A stretch of DNA of 64,000 nucleotides, taken from NCBI GenBank assembly GCA_003577165.1, contig QEUM01000007.1, positions 101,919 through 165,918 of the forward strand, given 5' to 3'. The translations under genes and the position numbers were made by a program. Shown piece by piece: positions 1 through 9,129 of the stretch. Each line of letters opens with the position of its first letter. Position 1 is the stretch's first letter. Below the pieces are notes generated by a model. The model did no database searches, had not been told where the DNA came from, and saw only the letters and a list, made by a program, of their open reading frames with translations. Origin of the DNA: Armatimonadota bacterium (GTDB lineage Bacteria > Armatimonadota > Fimbriimonadia > Fimbriimonadales > ATM1).

Positions 1-136
1 GGCCTGAATTGGCAGGCCGTTTGCCGTCTCTCCCCCCGGGGCCTACGGGTCCGGGAAGGGGTATCCTTTTCCCACTTGCGGCGCGACCCCTCCGGGACGC
101 GTCGAACCCCCCAACCCTAAGGAGACCGCAAACGAT

Positions 137-1237
137 ATGAATCCAAGATGGATGCTTTGCTCGGCCGTCCTGTTGTGCGCGTTCGTCGCCACCGGATGCG
201 GCTGCGGAGGTGGCTCAGAGTCTTCCTCCATTGCCGACTACAACGGGCAGAAGATTTCGCGTGATGAGTACCTCAAGAGGCTCGAAACGCTCAGCACGGT
301 TACGGTGACGATCAACGGACAGACGGTTTCAGCGCAACTCGCAGAGCCCCTGAGCATTCAGGCGATGCGATCCCTCCTCACGGAGCGCGCTCTGCTGGAA
401 GCGGCGAGTGAAGAAAAGGTCTTGCCGACCGAGCAGGAGATCGAGAAAGAGAAGAAGGATCGCTCGACGATGCAGGCCAACTTCCTCACTAAGTTGCAGG
501 AGGCTGGGCTTTCCAAAGACGACATCGACAAGTTGTTGATGGTGGACCTTGCGCGCGAGAAACTGCTGACGCAGGGAGTGGAGCCGAAGACCATCGAAGA
601 GGTGGAGAAGTTCATCAAGGACAACCCGGAGCAGTTCATTACTCCCGCCACTGTGACCTTCCGATGGATCGTCGTTTCGACTCCGCAGAAGAAGGCTGAA
701 GTCGACAAGGACTTAGCCGCCGGCATTCCATTCCCCGACGTCGCCGCGAAATACAGCGAAGCGCCGAACTCCTCCATCACCAAGGGAGCCTTCCCAGTCG
801 AGTCGCGCGAACCGCGTCCGGTTCCCGTCAAGTCGCTCCAAGCCGACCTGCTGAAGTTGATTGAAGAGACGGACCAGAATCGAAGAAGCGCGTGGAAAGC
901 GATTGGGAATCGGCAAGTGATGGTCTACGTGATGTCGAAGACCAAGGAAGAGCAGAGGAAACTGCTCGAAATCGAGAAGGAGTACCTTCGCCGCCAGTTG
1001 ACCATGCAGGAAGGACAGGCTGCGATCGATCTCGACAAACTCGTCCTCGACCGATTGCTGAAGGCGAAGATCATGATCGTCCCGCCCTACCTGAAGAAGG
1101 CTTGGGAAGAGTACAAGTCCAGGCTCGAGCAACAGGTTAGGGAGCGCGAACAGCCAGGATCGACCGGCCAAGCGGGCAACGCAGGAAACGCTGGAGACAG
1201 CGGAGCGAACACCGGCACTCAGGGCGGCAACAACTAA
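137..1237 (+). CDS. PPIC-type peptidyl-prolyl isomerase lipoprotein (SurA/PrsA-like foldase)
   Basis: A 366-residue exported chaperone of the parvulin/SurA type, expected to help fold envelope proteins. The N-terminus is a lipoprotein signal (hydrophobic run, then ATGCGCGG with a lipobox Cys near residue 21). Next comes a SurA-like N-terminal helical domain (IADYNGQKISRDEYLKRL), then a parvulin-like stretch around residues 170-220 (TPATVTFRWIVVST...FPDVAAKYSEAP). The tail is a low-complexity Gly/Asn/Ala segment. The start is supported by AAGGAG at 119-124, 12 nt before the ATG. It appears monocistronic, closed by a hairpin at 1257-1294. Foldase class is fairly sure; the exact client is unknown. 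Confidence 0.8.
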   Translation: MNPRWMLCSAVLLCAFVATGCGCGGGSESSSIADYNGQKISRDEYLKRLETLSTVTVTINGQTVSAQLAEPLSIQAMRSLLTERALLEAASEEKVLPTEQEIEKEKKDRSTMQANFLTKLQEAGLSKDDIDKLLMVDLAREKLLTQGVEPKTIEEVEKFIKDNPEQFITPATVTFRWIVVSTPQKKAEVDKDLAAGIPFPDVAAKYSEAPNSSITKGAFPVESREPRPVPVKSLQADLLKLIEETDQNRRSAWKAIGNRQVMVYVMSKTKEEQRKLLEIEKEYLRRQLTMQEGQAAIDLDKLVLDRLLKAKIMIVPPYLKKAWEEYKSRLEQQVREREQPGSTGQAGNAGNAGDSGANTGTQGGNN

Positions 1238-1256
1238 CACAACGATCCGTAACTTG

Positions 1257-1294
1257 AACGGCGTCCCTCCCGATCTACCGGAAGGGACGCCGTT
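1257..1294 (+). terminator. Hairpin after the PPIase gene
   Basis: Perfect 12-bp inverted repeat: AACGGCGTCCCT (1257-1268) pairs with AGGGACGCCGTT (1283-1294) across a 14-nt loop. Only CGCTTTGTC follows, so the U-tract is poor. It lies between convergent genes (1237 and 1333) and could serve both strands. Confidence 0.6.
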
Positions 1295-1332
1295 CGCTTT
1301 GTCAAACGAAAGGCTTCGCTCGTTGGGCGTCG

Positions 1333-2052
1333 CTAATCTGCCAAGTAGTAAACGACCGTCGTAACGACCCTCACCCTTTTGATGTGGGGATTGCTTGGAT
1401 CGCGGTCGTCAATTTCAAATAGGCCTTGGTTCGCGCTGCGGATCTTGCCCAATCGGCTACCGGAGTCCTTTGCGAACTTCTCAGCGGCCTCTCGCGCGTT
1501 CTTCGTCGCCTCTTCGATCATCTCTGGTTTTACGTCGTTCAGTTTCGTGAAGAGGTAGGTGGGTTCACTTTCCCAACCCCCTGAAATGACGATTCCCAAT
1601 TTGCCGAGGTCGAGGGTTTCTTGGATCGCGGATCGAACGGCGTCGATCTTGTCGCTGTACACCGTCACTTCGGCGGTACCTGTATAGCGCGGTCCCTTCT
1701 GTACCTCCGACGACTCCGTGCTCCTGTCGCGCACGGAAGGAGGAGAAACCGTGATTTCGCTCTTTTCGAGTCCGTGCTGCTCCAAGAACTTGGCGATCAC
1801 CTCGGCTTTCTGCTGGATGGCCGCATACAGGGCTACGAGGTCGTCGTTGGAATCTGTGAATTGGATGGGCCAAATTGCGATGTTGGCTGGCATCTCTCGT
1901 TCAGCGAGGCCGCGAACGGAGACCACTCGATCCATGCTGCGGAGCCTTGCAACTCCGTTGGCAACGAAGAACCCTGCGAGCGCGAGGCCGACGCAAATGA
2001 AGATTCCGAGCGCCGCTGATGCGGCTACTCGTTTGTCGGATCCGTTGGTCAT
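1333..2052 (-). CDS. SIMPL domain (DUF541) envelope protein
   Basis: A 239-residue protein with one N-terminal membrane anchor (ASAALGIFICVGLALAGFFV, about residues 11-30) and a periplasmic SIMPL/DUF541 domain (VVSVRGLAEREMPANIAIWP ... TAEVTVYSDKIDAVRSAIQ ... ATKNAREAAEKFAKDSGSRLG). The ATNA(R)xAAxxxA(K)xxG stretch is typical of the family. Function of SIMPL proteins is poorly defined; links to oxidative stress are reported for some. It starts 25 nt after the aldolase gene ends and is probably its co-transcribed partner, though no functional link is evident. Confidence 0.75.
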   Translation of the reverse strand: MTNGSDKRVAASAALGIFICVGLALAGFFVANGVARLRSMDRVVSVRGLAEREMPANIAIWPIQFTDSNDDLVALYAAIQQKAEVIAKFLEQHGLEKSEITVSPPSVRDRSTESSEVQKGPRYTGTAEVTVYSDKIDAVRSAIQETLDLGKLGIVISGGWESEPTYLFTKLNDVKPEMIEEATKNAREAAEKFAKDSGSRLGKIRSANQGLFEIDDRDPSNPHIKRVRVVTTVVYYLAD

Positions 2053-2077
2053 TGGTGCCCCCCTCTGGGAATCCAGA

Positions 2078-2752
2078 CTAAGTCTTGAGCGCTCCCTCGA
2101 AAATCTCGAGACCAGCAGCGTTCCAATCGTCGAGGAATCGCTTGAGTCCGATGTCCGTGAGAGGATGGTTGAACAGCGCGTTCATTACAGAGAACGGCAT
2201 AGTTGAAATGTGCGCTCCGGCTCGGATCGCATCCACGACGTGCTGTGGGTGCCGGATGCTTGCGACGAGGACCTCGCTATCGAATCCGTAGGTCTCGATC
2301 ATCTGCACGGACTCTGCGACCGCGACCATTCCCTCGCCGCTGATGTCGTCCACTCGGCCGACGAAATTGCTAATGAAGGTCGCGCCCGCCTTGGCAGCCA
2401 TCAGCGCCTGGGTGACGGAGAATACGAGAGTGACGTTGGTTCTGATTCCTCGCGACGCCAATTCGCTGACAGCGCGAACTCCGTCGCGGATAAGGGGAAC
2501 TTTGACCACAACCTGCGGATGCCAGGAGGATATCTCTTGCGCCTCACGCAGAATTCCCTCGTAATCGGTGGCAACGACCTCCGCGCTGATCGCGCCGTTC
2601 GGCACGGCGCGGCAGATGTCGAGCACCGTCTCCCTGAATCCTCGACCGGTCTTCGCGATGAGAGTCGGATTTGTCGTGACACCGTCGAGCACGCCCCACT
2701 CGGCGGCCTTTTCGACTTCTGCGATGTCGCCGGTGTCGAGGAACAACTTCAT
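2078..2752 (-). CDS. fsa: Fructose-6-phosphate aldolase / short transaldolase (TalC/MipB type)
   Basis: A 224-residue class I aldolase of the small transaldolase family: MKLFLDTGDIAEVEKA, DGVTTNPTLIAKTG, then VVVKVPL, which holds the Schiff-base lysine, and TLVFSVTQALMAAKAGATFISNFVGRVDD. Length matches the family (about 215-225). It would interconvert sugar phosphates in the non-oxidative pentose phosphate route or cleave fructose-6-phosphate; sequence alone does not separate transaldolase from F6P aldolase. It lies downstream of xylulokinase on the same strand, which fits pentose metabolism, but a hairpin at 2785-2806 separates it from the two genes upstream. Confidence 0.85.
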   Translation of the reverse strand: MKLFLDTGDIAEVEKAAEWGVLDGVTTNPTLIAKTGRGFRETVLDICRAVPNGAISAEVVATDYEGILREAQEISSWHPQVVVKVPLIRDGVRAVSELASRGIRTNVTLVFSVTQALMAAKAGATFISNFVGRVDDISGEGMVAVAESVQMIETYGFDSEVLVASIRHPQHVVDAIRAGAHISTMPFSVMNALFNHPLTDIGLKRFLDDWNAAGLEIFEGALKT

Positions 2753-2784
2753 ACGCCGAGATTGTATCCCGCCGCAAAGAAACG

Positions 2785-2806
2785 GGGCCCGGCGATCGCC
2801 GGGCCC
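2785..2806 (-). terminator. 22-nt perfect palindromic hairpin
   Basis: A self-complementary 22-mer with left half GGGCCCGGCGA. It lies between the end of the lipoprotein gene (2831) and the start of fsa (2752). No U-run follows on the minus strand, so it may attenuate rather than fully stop transcription. Confidence 0.5.
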
Positions 2807-2830
2807 GTGAACTGTCGTAAACGCCGTAGC

Positions 2831-3355
2831 TTAGCCTTTGCCAGCCTTCTCGTCCCGGATGAAGCGAAGCGTTCCTTCGTTCTCCTTGCCGGGGTCGTTG
2901 ACTGCCACCAGCGTGCCGTCGGAGGATGGCTTGAGTTTCATCGGCTCGTTGAAGCCGGATTCCTTTGTGCCGTTCAGCTTGTTCGCTTCCTCGACGTCCA
3001 TCCCCATCACCTTCTTGGGGTGGAGCAGGAGAAACTCGCCTTCCTGCTTCCATTCGCCTTCGATGTCGAACATGAGTTTCATGGAGAACTGGCCGCCGGA
3101 CCGAAGCTCCAGATAGGAACCATCCAGCATGGACTCCGCCATAGCCTCGGCGAACTCCGCCATAGGGTCACCCTCCTTCGGCTTTGGCATCTCCATCTCG
3201 AGGCGATACCGGCCTTCGAAGCCGTTCATCGAGGCGAGTTTCGTCGGGGACGGAGATCCTTCAGGCCCCTGTTGGACCGACGTGGAGCCGGACTGGTTCG
3301 AACAGGCCGATAGGACGAGAGCGGAGGTGATCAGCAACCCTGCTACCCATTTCAT
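2831..3355 (-). CDS. Small lipoprotein of unknown function
   Basis: 174 residues. The ATG at 3355 is chosen because it starts a lipoprotein signal (MKWVAGLLITSALVLSAC, lipobox LSAC) and because it overlaps the xylulokinase stop as ATGA (translational coupling). A longer open frame upstream is only a shadow of xylB. The mature part is acidic, with a lipocalin-like feel (FEGRYRLEMEMP, YLELRSGGQFSMKL, IEGEWKQEGEFLLLHP, GTLRFIRDE). That pattern resembles a small beta-barrel, but I do not recognise a named family. Confidence 0.75.
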   Translation of the reverse strand: MKWVAGLLITSALVLSACSNQSGSTSVQQGPEGSPSPTKLASMNGFEGRYRLEMEMPKPKEGDPMAEFAEAMAESMLDGSYLELRSGGQFSMKLMFDIEGEWKQEGEFLLLHPKKVMGMDVEEANKLNGTKESGFNEPMKLKPSSDGTLVAVNDPGKENEGTLRFIRDEKAGKG

Positions 3356-4800
3356 GCGCCGGTTGTTCCACGGCGAACGTGCTCCCTCACCTGTGTCAAC
3401 CACCTGATCCTCCTTTCCCGGACCGCGTCCTGCTCGGGGCCGGGCCGAAATTCCCGCCCGACCCGCACGGCTTCCGCCGCAGCCTGCCCGACGCTCGGCC
3501 AGACGCCTGCGCAGACCCCCGCCAACAGGGCTGCCCCGAAAGCCGGGCCCTCGTCGGCTTCGATTCGCACCGTGACGCAACCGGTGGCGTCCGCCAGGAG
3601 CTGCATCCAGTAGTCGCTCGCCGCTCCTCCTCCGGTCACTCGGAGCGCATCCGGTCGGTGGCCGCCGCGAATCTCCGTGAGAATATCGAGGCCGTCGCAC
3701 AGGCCGAACGTCACGCCGTCGAAGACCGCACCGGCGATTTCCGCCCGTCCGTCGGTCAGGCTCAGCCCACGGAATGCGCCTCGCAGGTTGGGATCGTTGT
3801 GCGGGGCTCGCTCTCCTGCGAGGTAAGGCAGGAACACAGATTCCGTCTGATCTCGCTCGGCTGCAAGCGCAGCCATTTCGTCATATCCGGCAAAGCCAAA
3901 GGTGTCTCGCGCCCAGCGAAGGGCCCCGCCGCAGGAGAGCATCACGGACATCGAGTGCCAGGACCCGTTGGCGTGGCAGAAGGTGTGAACCCGGCCCTCG
4001 GGGTCATAGGCCGAGTCGTTCTGCGCGGAGAACACAACACCGCTCGTGCCGAGGCTGACGGAGACTACGTCGGGCGTGACGGCGCCCGTGCCGACTGCTC
4101 CGGCCGCCTGATCTCCACCTCCGCCTGCGATCGGAACGCCGGCCCAGCCCGGCAGGACCTCCGAGGACACACGACCAGCCGGTTCGAACCCCTCGACGCA
4201 GCCAGGCAGTTGCCCAAGGCCCAGACCGACCGCCTCGGCCAGTTCGGGACAGAAGCGCCGCTGCACGACGTCGAACAGTGATGTTCCACTCGCATCGGAG
4301 GTGTCTGTGATCCTCTCCCCGCACAAGCGGAATCGGATGTAGTCCTTAGGCAACAGAAGAGTTGCCAAACGGGAGAAGTTGTTCGGCTCATGCTGCTTGA
4401 GCCAGAGGGCCTTCGGCGCCTGAAACCCGGTCAGGGCCGGGTTCCGGGTGATCCGCATCAGCCTCTCTCGGCCGACGCGTTGCTCGAAATCGGCCGCCTC
4501 GGCGGCGGTTCTCTGGTCGTTCCAAAGCAAGGCAGGCCGAATCACCGAACCCGTGTCATCGAGGAAGACCGAGCCGTGCATCTGCCCCGTGAGACCGACC
4601 GCATCGGGCCGTTCTCCCAGGTGTGAGAGGCAGTCCAGGGCAGCGGACCACCAATCCGCGGGGTCTTGCTCCGTCCAGCCCGGCCTCGGTGTGAGCAGTT
4701 CGTACTCGCGGGAAGCCGAAGCCAGGAGGCGTCCGGCCTCGTCTATGGCGACGGCCTTGCAAGAGGTTGTACCGAGGTCAAGTCCGACGAGACGGGGCAC
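3352..4800 (-). CDS. xylB: Xylulokinase
   Basis: A 482-residue FGGY-family carbohydrate kinase that phosphorylates D-xylulose. The N-terminal phosphate motif is LVGLDLGTTSCKAVAID. It is followed by AVGLTGQMHG and ALLWNDQRT, which are characteristic of xylulokinases, then LLLPKDYIRFRLCGE, TDTSDASGTSLFDV and GGGGDQAAGAVGTG. The C-terminal FGGY domain carries VSLGTSG and RVTGGGAASDYWMQLLAD. Length fits the family (480-500). It is first in a leftward run and is coupled by ATGA to the lipoprotein. It shares the 4801-4958 intergenic region with a divergent PEP-CTERM gene. Confidence 0.92.
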   Translation of the reverse strand: MPRLVGLDLGTTSCKAVAIDEAGRLLASASREYELLTPRPGWTEQDPADWWSAALDCLSHLGERPDAVGLTGQMHGSVFLDDTGSVIRPALLWNDQRTAAEAADFEQRVGRERLMRITRNPALTGFQAPKALWLKQHEPNNFSRLATLLLPKDYIRFRLCGERITDTSDASGTSLFDVVQRRFCPELAEAVGLGLGQLPGCVEGFEPAGRVSSEVLPGWAGVPIAGGGGDQAAGAVGTGAVTPDVVSVSLGTSGVVFSAQNDSAYDPEGRVHTFCHANGSWHSMSVMLSCGGALRWARDTFGFAGYDEMAALAAERDQTESVFLPYLAGERAPHNDPNLRGAFRGLSLTDGRAEIAGAVFDGVTFGLCDGLDILTEIRGGHRPDALRVTGGGAASDYWMQLLADATGCVTVRIEADEGPAFGAALLAGVCAGVWPSVGQAAAEAVRVGREFRPGPEQDAVRERRIRWLTQVREHVRRGTTGA

Positions 4801-4880
4801 GCCCGTATTCTGACCAGGTTTGAATCTTAATTCTCCTGGGGTTCGCGAAAATGGTTAATCCGGTTTGTGGCAACCTGCGT

Positions 4881-4886
4881 TATAAT
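4881..4886 (+). promoter_or_regulatory. Sigma-70 -10 box for the PEP-CTERM gene
   Basis: Exact TATAAT at 4881-4886, 72 nt upstream of the chosen start. A -35 is not clear; TTAATC at 4855-4860 has a long 20-nt spacer. A purine-rich GAGAGGAG ribosome binding site sits at 4945-4952. Confidence 0.5.
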
Positions 4887-4958
4887 TGCTGTAACTGGCC
4901 GGGCGAGGGCGTTGCCTTCGGCCCTGGGCCGTATGAACTAATTCGAGAGGAGCAAATC

Positions 4959-5735
4959 ATGAAAAGGACGATCGCCATCGCTTTCGCAGCGGTAGGGGTT
5001 ATCGGCCCCGCGGCTGCGGCAATCACCCTGACAGACGGCAACAGCCTCGTCGAAATCGACGAGACGAGTCAGGCGGGAATGGGCACCTGGATGGTGGACG
5101 GAGTCGACCACCTGTTCCAGCAGTGGTACTGGATTCGGATCAACCAGTCGCCCGAAGTGTCGGTGGACGCCATCGGCGCGCCGAACGTCACGCTATACGG
5201 CTCGAACATCGCCGTGATCAGCTACTCGAACGCGCTGGTTCAGGTTGACATGACGTTTGTGCTGACTGGTGGCACACCCGGCAGTAACACGTCGGACATC
5301 GCGGAGTCGATTCGCGTCATCAATCGTACGGACCGAGCCTTCCACCTGTCGCTCTTCGAGTACGACGACTTTGACCTGGACGGGACGGCCGGCGGCGACA
5401 GAGCCGAGGCTTTCGGGGCGCCAGTGACAACCATTACACAGTGGGACAGCAGCCGCGTTTTCGTCGGGGCTGTGCCACCGGTGACGCACTGGGAGATCGC
5501 TTCCTTCCCGAGCATTCTTGACCGTTTGAACGATGCCAATCCGGACAACCTGCTCGACACGGGCTCTCCGTTCGGCCCTGGCGATGCGACGTTCGCGATG
5601 CAGTGGGACACTCAACTCGCCCCAGGGGGCGCCTTCATCATCAGCAAGGACAAGTTGATTGTTCCGGAACCGACGACGATCGCCGCGATCGGCTTCGGCC
5701 TCGCCGCACTCGCCGCGCGCCGCCGCCGAAAGTAA
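4959..5735 (+). CDS. PEP-CTERM sorted surface protein
   Basis: 258 residues, starting at the ATG at 4959, which has GAGAGGAG 6 nt upstream and begins a signal peptide (MKRTIAIAFAAVGVIGPAAA). A longer frame back to 4851 contains the promoter and is rejected. The mature region is a secreted beta-rich domain (LTDGNSLVEIDETSQAG). The C-terminus is a textbook PEP-CTERM signal: VPEPTT, a hydrophobic segment (IAAIGFGLAALAA) and RRRRK. The family is processed by exosortase and usually linked to exopolysaccharide. Its specific function is unknown. Confidence 0.85.
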   Translation: MKRTIAIAFAAVGVIGPAAAAITLTDGNSLVEIDETSQAGMGTWMVDGVDHLFQQWYWIRINQSPEVSVDAIGAPNVTLYGSNIAVISYSNALVQVDMTFVLTGGTPGSNTSDIAESIRVINRTDRAFHLSLFEYDDFDLDGTAGGDRAEAFGAPVTTITQWDSSRVFVGAVPPVTHWEIASFPSILDRLNDANPDNLLDTGSPFGPGDATFAMQWDTQLAPGGAFIISKDKLIVPEPTTIAAIGFGLAALAARRRRK

Positions 5736-5761
5736 GCTCCGTTCGACCTGGCGACGCTCTG

Positions 5762-5801
5762 GGCGTCGTGGAGGAAACTCCACGACGCCTACTTGCTTGT
5801 T
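5762..5801 (+). terminator. Rho-independent terminator of the PEP-CTERM gene
   Basis: 12-bp perfect stem, GGCGTCGTGGAG (5762-5773) with CTCCACGACGCC (5778-5789), closed by a GAAA tetraloop and followed by T-rich TACTTGCTTGTTT. Confidence 0.85.
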
Positions 5802-5814
5802 TGCGGGATCCGGC

Positions 5815-7341
5815 TCAGGTTAGATATCGGTCGAGAGAGCGGTACTGAACGGCCTCTGCAAGGTGATTGACTTCAATCTCGTCGCCGCCTTCCAAATCTG
5901 CGATCGTCCGCGCAACTTTGATGACGCGGTCAAACACTCGCGCCGATAGGCCGAGTCTTCCGGACGCCTGGCGAAGGAACTCTTTGCACGGCTCGGAAAG
6001 AGGGCAAAGTTCTTTCAAGTCCTTGCTGCTCATGCGCGCGTTCGTGCGGTTCTTGGAGCCTGCGAAGCGCGCCGCTTGCCTTTCCCGCGCGGCCTGAACG
6101 CGTGCGCGAATCTGCTCCGAACCCTCGCCGGACTTCGCGACGAGCAGTTCGTCTTCGGTGAGTCTCGGAACGTCCACGTGCAGGTCTATGCGGTCGAGAA
6201 GCGGCCCGCTAATCCGACCCGTGTACCTGCGGATGGCGTCAATGGTGCAGGAACAGTTCTTGATACGGTCGCCGTGGTATCCGCACGGGCAAGGGTTCAT
6301 TGCTCCGATCAGCATCAGTTCCGCGGGGAACTCCAAAGAGGCTTGAACGCGTGCGACGCTCACGATGCCGTCTTCGAGCGGCTGTCGCAGACCTTCGAGG
6401 ACGTTGCGATCGAACTCCGGCATCTCATCGAGGAAAAGCACGCCGTTGTGAGCAAGGCTCACTTGGCCGGGCCGCGGCACGCGCCCCCCACCCACGATGG
6501 CCGCGTGACTCGCGCCGTGGTGCGGCGCGCGAAACGGACGTTCCCAAATCAGTCCGCGCTTGCCGTCCATCATCCCGGCGCTGCTGTAGATGCGCGTCAC
6601 TTCCACCGCCTCCGGCTGCGTAAGGGGGGGGAGGATGGTGGGCACTCTTCGGGCGAGCATCGTTTTGCCGCTGCCGGGCGAACCGACGAGGAGGACGTTG
6701 TGACCGCCGGCCGCTGCGATTTCGAGGGCGCGCTTCGCCTGCGCCTGTCCCTTCACGTCCGCAAAGTCGACGTCGTACTCGGGTCGAGAGTCCAGTGCGA
6801 ACTCCGGCCTTTCCACAGGGTCAAATGAGTGAGGGCTGTTGAGGAGGTCGCAAACATGGCGGAGCGTCGTGATGCCGTAAACCGTGACGCCTTCCGCGAC
6901 CGTGGCTTCCGGAGCGCTGTCTTCCGGCAGGATGAGCCGTGGCACGGAGTTGTTCTGGCAGTAGAGAGCGATATTGACTGCGCCGGGAATCGGCCGCACG
7001 ATTCCGTCGAGACCCAGTTCGCCAGCCACCATCGTTCCCTCGAAAGAGGCGAGATCCAATTGTCCATCTGCGGCAAGGACGGCAAGGGCGATGGGCAGGT
7101 CGAGCGCGGGGCCCTCCTTGCGCAGGTCTGCCGGCGCAAGGTTGACCGTGATGCGGCGTTGAGGAAATGAGAACCCGGAACTGCGGATCGCGTTGTGCAC
7201 GCGCTCCCGGCTTTCCTGCACGGCGGCGTCCGGGAGTCCTACGATTGTGAAGTGCGGCATCCCCCCGCTCAGGCCGGCTTCGACGGTGACTCCGATTGCG
7301 TCGATGCCGTTCAGGGTGGCCGTCAGCACCTTGGCGATCAT
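5815..7341 (-). CDS. comM: YifB/ComM-family Mg-chelatase-like AAA+ ATPase
   Basis: 508 residues. The N-terminal Lon-protease-like (ChlI) domain has MIAKVLTATLNGIDA, GMPHFTIVGLPDAAVQESRE and ITVNLAPADLRKEGPALDLP. The AAA+ module has Walker A GSPGSGKT (residues 220-227), Walker B VLFLDEMPEF and sensor-type INPCP-like NPCPCGYHGD. The C-terminal Mg-chelatase subdomain has LSARVFDRVIKVARTIADLEG. In other bacteria ComM is a hexameric branch-migration helicase that helps integrate incoming DNA during natural transformation; that role is inferred here. Length fits the family (about 505). Confidence 0.92.
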   Translation of the reverse strand: MIAKVLTATLNGIDAIGVTVEAGLSGGMPHFTIVGLPDAAVQESRERVHNAIRSSGFSFPQRRITVNLAPADLRKEGPALDLPIALAVLAADGQLDLASFEGTMVAGELGLDGIVRPIPGAVNIALYCQNNSVPRLILPEDSAPEATVAEGVTVYGITTLRHVCDLLNSPHSFDPVERPEFALDSRPEYDVDFADVKGQAQAKRALEIAAAGGHNVLLVGSPGSGKTMLARRVPTILPPLTQPEAVEVTRIYSSAGMMDGKRGLIWERPFRAPHHGASHAAIVGGGRVPRPGQVSLAHNGVLFLDEMPEFDRNVLEGLRQPLEDGIVSVARVQASLEFPAELMLIGAMNPCPCGYHGDRIKNCSCTIDAIRRYTGRISGPLLDRIDLHVDVPRLTEDELLVAKSGEGSEQIRARVQAARERQAARFAGSKNRTNARMSSKDLKELCPLSEPCKEFLRQASGRLGLSARVFDRVIKVARTIADLEGGDEIEVNHLAEAVQYRSLDRYLT

Positions 7342-7372
7342 CGGCGTTCCGGGATTCGCCGCCCACGGTTTG

Positions 7373-7440
7373 GACTCCTTCCTATTTCAGGAGAGCGCGG
7401 GCGGCCTTTGCCGCGTGGGCCTTGTCGAGAGCCTCGTTCG
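7373..7440. repeat. 68-bp direct repeat, left copy (fragment of helicase 3' end)
   Basis: Matches 9130-9197 at 66 of 68 positions in the same orientation; the two differences are at 7386 and 7391. On the minus strand it still encodes the last residues of the helicase (NEALDKAHAAKAARALL, then Lys instead of Arg, then TAG). It is therefore a copied gene end sitting outside the gene. Confidence 0.85.
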
Positions 7441-8015
7441 GCGACTCAGACCGGAGATGCTGCGCTCCTCCTGCCACACCCTTTCTGGGGTTGGAAGTAC
7501 GAGGACAGAGGCCGCTTCGACCGCATGCCGCTGCCCGCAATCTCCGGGAGTGCGGGGAGAGCGGTAGGGGGCAGGTTTGGTTTGGTGTTTGCACGCGCTT
7601 GCAACGCTCAGAGGACTGCACTCGGGCATCCATCACCGCCGCGCCGTGATCACACAAGTCGAGCCACGTGCGCACGGGGCCACAGGCAGAACGTCCGTGC
7701 GATCGGACGAAGCCAGACTGGCCCTTCGTGGTCGCGGCCGGAGCGCGGGCCATCCTGATAGTCGAGGATTAACCAGTGGAGGAGTTCCGTGAGGCACTGT
7801 CGGGCCGGTGTTATACTGACCTAAAAGTCGCGATCTTCGACGAGCCACGAGGTGCGGGTGTGAAGAGAACCTACCATACTGTCAACGGCCGGGTCGTCGC
7901 GGAGACAACAAGCGGCGTTCAAACCGGTCGGGCATATTCCATGACGTTCTATACCGGATTGGTGATTGTATCAAGCGCATCATCAGGCCGAAGTGAAGAT
8001 CATCGGATCAAAGAA
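7441..8015. other. Non-coding or decayed left part of the bracketed segment
   Basis: No convincing gene. The open frames here are short, in conflicting phases and lack known motifs. An extended -10-like TGTTATACT at 7809-7817 could serve the HEAT-repeat gene about 200 nt downstream. Confidence 0.5.
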
Positions 8016-8825
8016 ATGAAGCAGCATCGACCCAATCTACGATCAACCCTGAGTTGTCTGTGCTTACTTTGCCTGTCGTTGGGTGGCGTTCTGTCAGCAT
8101 CGGCCCAACGAACAGGAAGCGAATCAGAGATTGAAAGTTTATTCAAGGCCTACCGTAGCGCGAATACAGATCAACGAGCGGAGATCGAAACTAACTTGCG
8201 CCTAAATGCGCCTGGGCGTGAATTCTTAGAGCGTAAGCTAGGAAGCGGAATCCTGTCTGATCGGATTCTGGCAACCAGTCTGTTAGCGACATTTGGCAAC
8301 GAATCTAGCCTACCAGCGCTGCGTGCCCAGTTGACTCACGCAGACTCGAACCTAAGGTGCCTTTCCCTGACCACGATAGGGATTCTAGATCGTGAGTCAG
8401 GGCTATTGGAGGCAAGGAGGCTTACCAATGATCCCGCGGCCGGAGTCCGGGCTGAAGCGATCAGAATTATCGGCCTCTGCGAACGTCGAGAAGACTGGCC
8501 ATTGCTTGTTGAAGCGTTTTCAGATCAGAACGCGACCGTTCGAGCTGCTGCGGTTAGCAATGCTCGCGCTCCCGTCGACGATCCAGCCCCAAAGGCAGTG
8601 CTCTGGCAGAAGTTTCACTCTGCGATGAGGGACCGAGCGGTCAGCGTCCGGTCTGCGCTCTGTCTCCGGCTCTCCAATGAGCCGGATGAAGCTGCGCTCA
8701 TGATGCTCCAGCTGTTGGCGGCGCGGGATAGGAGCCAGCAGATTCGGGATCAGGCTGTGTGGAGTCTGGACACATGGTATCGGAGATTCCTGGACAGGGG
8801 AGACCGGACGGCAGTCAAGGCTTGA
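8016..8825 (+). CDS. Secreted HEAT-repeat protein
   Basis: 269 residues. The ATG at 8016 is chosen because it starts a signal peptide (a short basic region, hydrophobic STLSCLCLLCLSLGGVLS, then ASAQ). An in-frame GTG at 7776 would add 80 residues of unlikely sequence. The mature part is alpha-helical with repeating HEAT/PBS-like units (SSLPALRAQLTHADSNLRCL, GLLEARRLTNDPAAGVRAEA, DWPLLVEAFSDQNATVRAAA), a fold for protein binding. Codon choice and composition look less GC-rich than the neighbours. It is the only intact gene inside the segment bracketed by the 68-bp repeat. Partner unknown. Confidence 0.7.
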   Translation: MKQHRPNLRSTLSCLCLLCLSLGGVLSASAQRTGSESEIESLFKAYRSANTDQRAEIETNLRLNAPGREFLERKLGSGILSDRILATSLLATFGNESSLPALRAQLTHADSNLRCLSLTTIGILDRESGLLEARRLTNDPAAGVRAEAIRIIGLCERREDWPLLVEAFSDQNATVRAAAVSNARAPVDDPAPKAVLWQKFHSAMRDRAVSVRSALCLRLSNEPDEAALMMLQLLAARDRSQQIRDQAVWSLDTWYRRFLDRGDRTAVKA

Positions 8826-9129
8826 ACCCGGTTGTTGCTTAGGTATCGGATCCCGTGGAAGCACCCGTCGTGATGTCTTCCCACGCGTGGGGGGTCCGGC
8901 CCACCCATTTCACCGTGGCGTTGGGCATGAGGTGAATGTCGGCGGTTCAATGCGCGGTTTGACTCAAAGCGAGGTCGCCCTCACATGCGTAAGGCATAGT
9001 CGGTGGCAGTCAATTGCAGCAGCGCGTCATGCGTTGCCACAGGCACCACAACCGAGGAGCCGTGAACAGACTCCACAAAAAAGTGTACCGGGAGCTTCCC
9101 AGCCTGCCGGTTGGCTTTGGAGATCCTTC
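8826..9129. other. Intergenic remnants in the bracketed segment
   Basis: About 300 nt without a whole gene. On the minus strand two stretches read like protein fragments: MPNATVKWVGRTPHAWEDIT (start codon 8932) and a piece ending TATDYALRM before a stop near 8981. Neither has a start, ribosome site or partner that I can defend, so they are treated as possible decayed genes. Confidence 0.4.

Noticed and set aside
4851..4958. Longer N-terminus for the first PEP-CTERM protein
   Set aside because: It would include the TATAAT box and push the signal peptide inside the protein.
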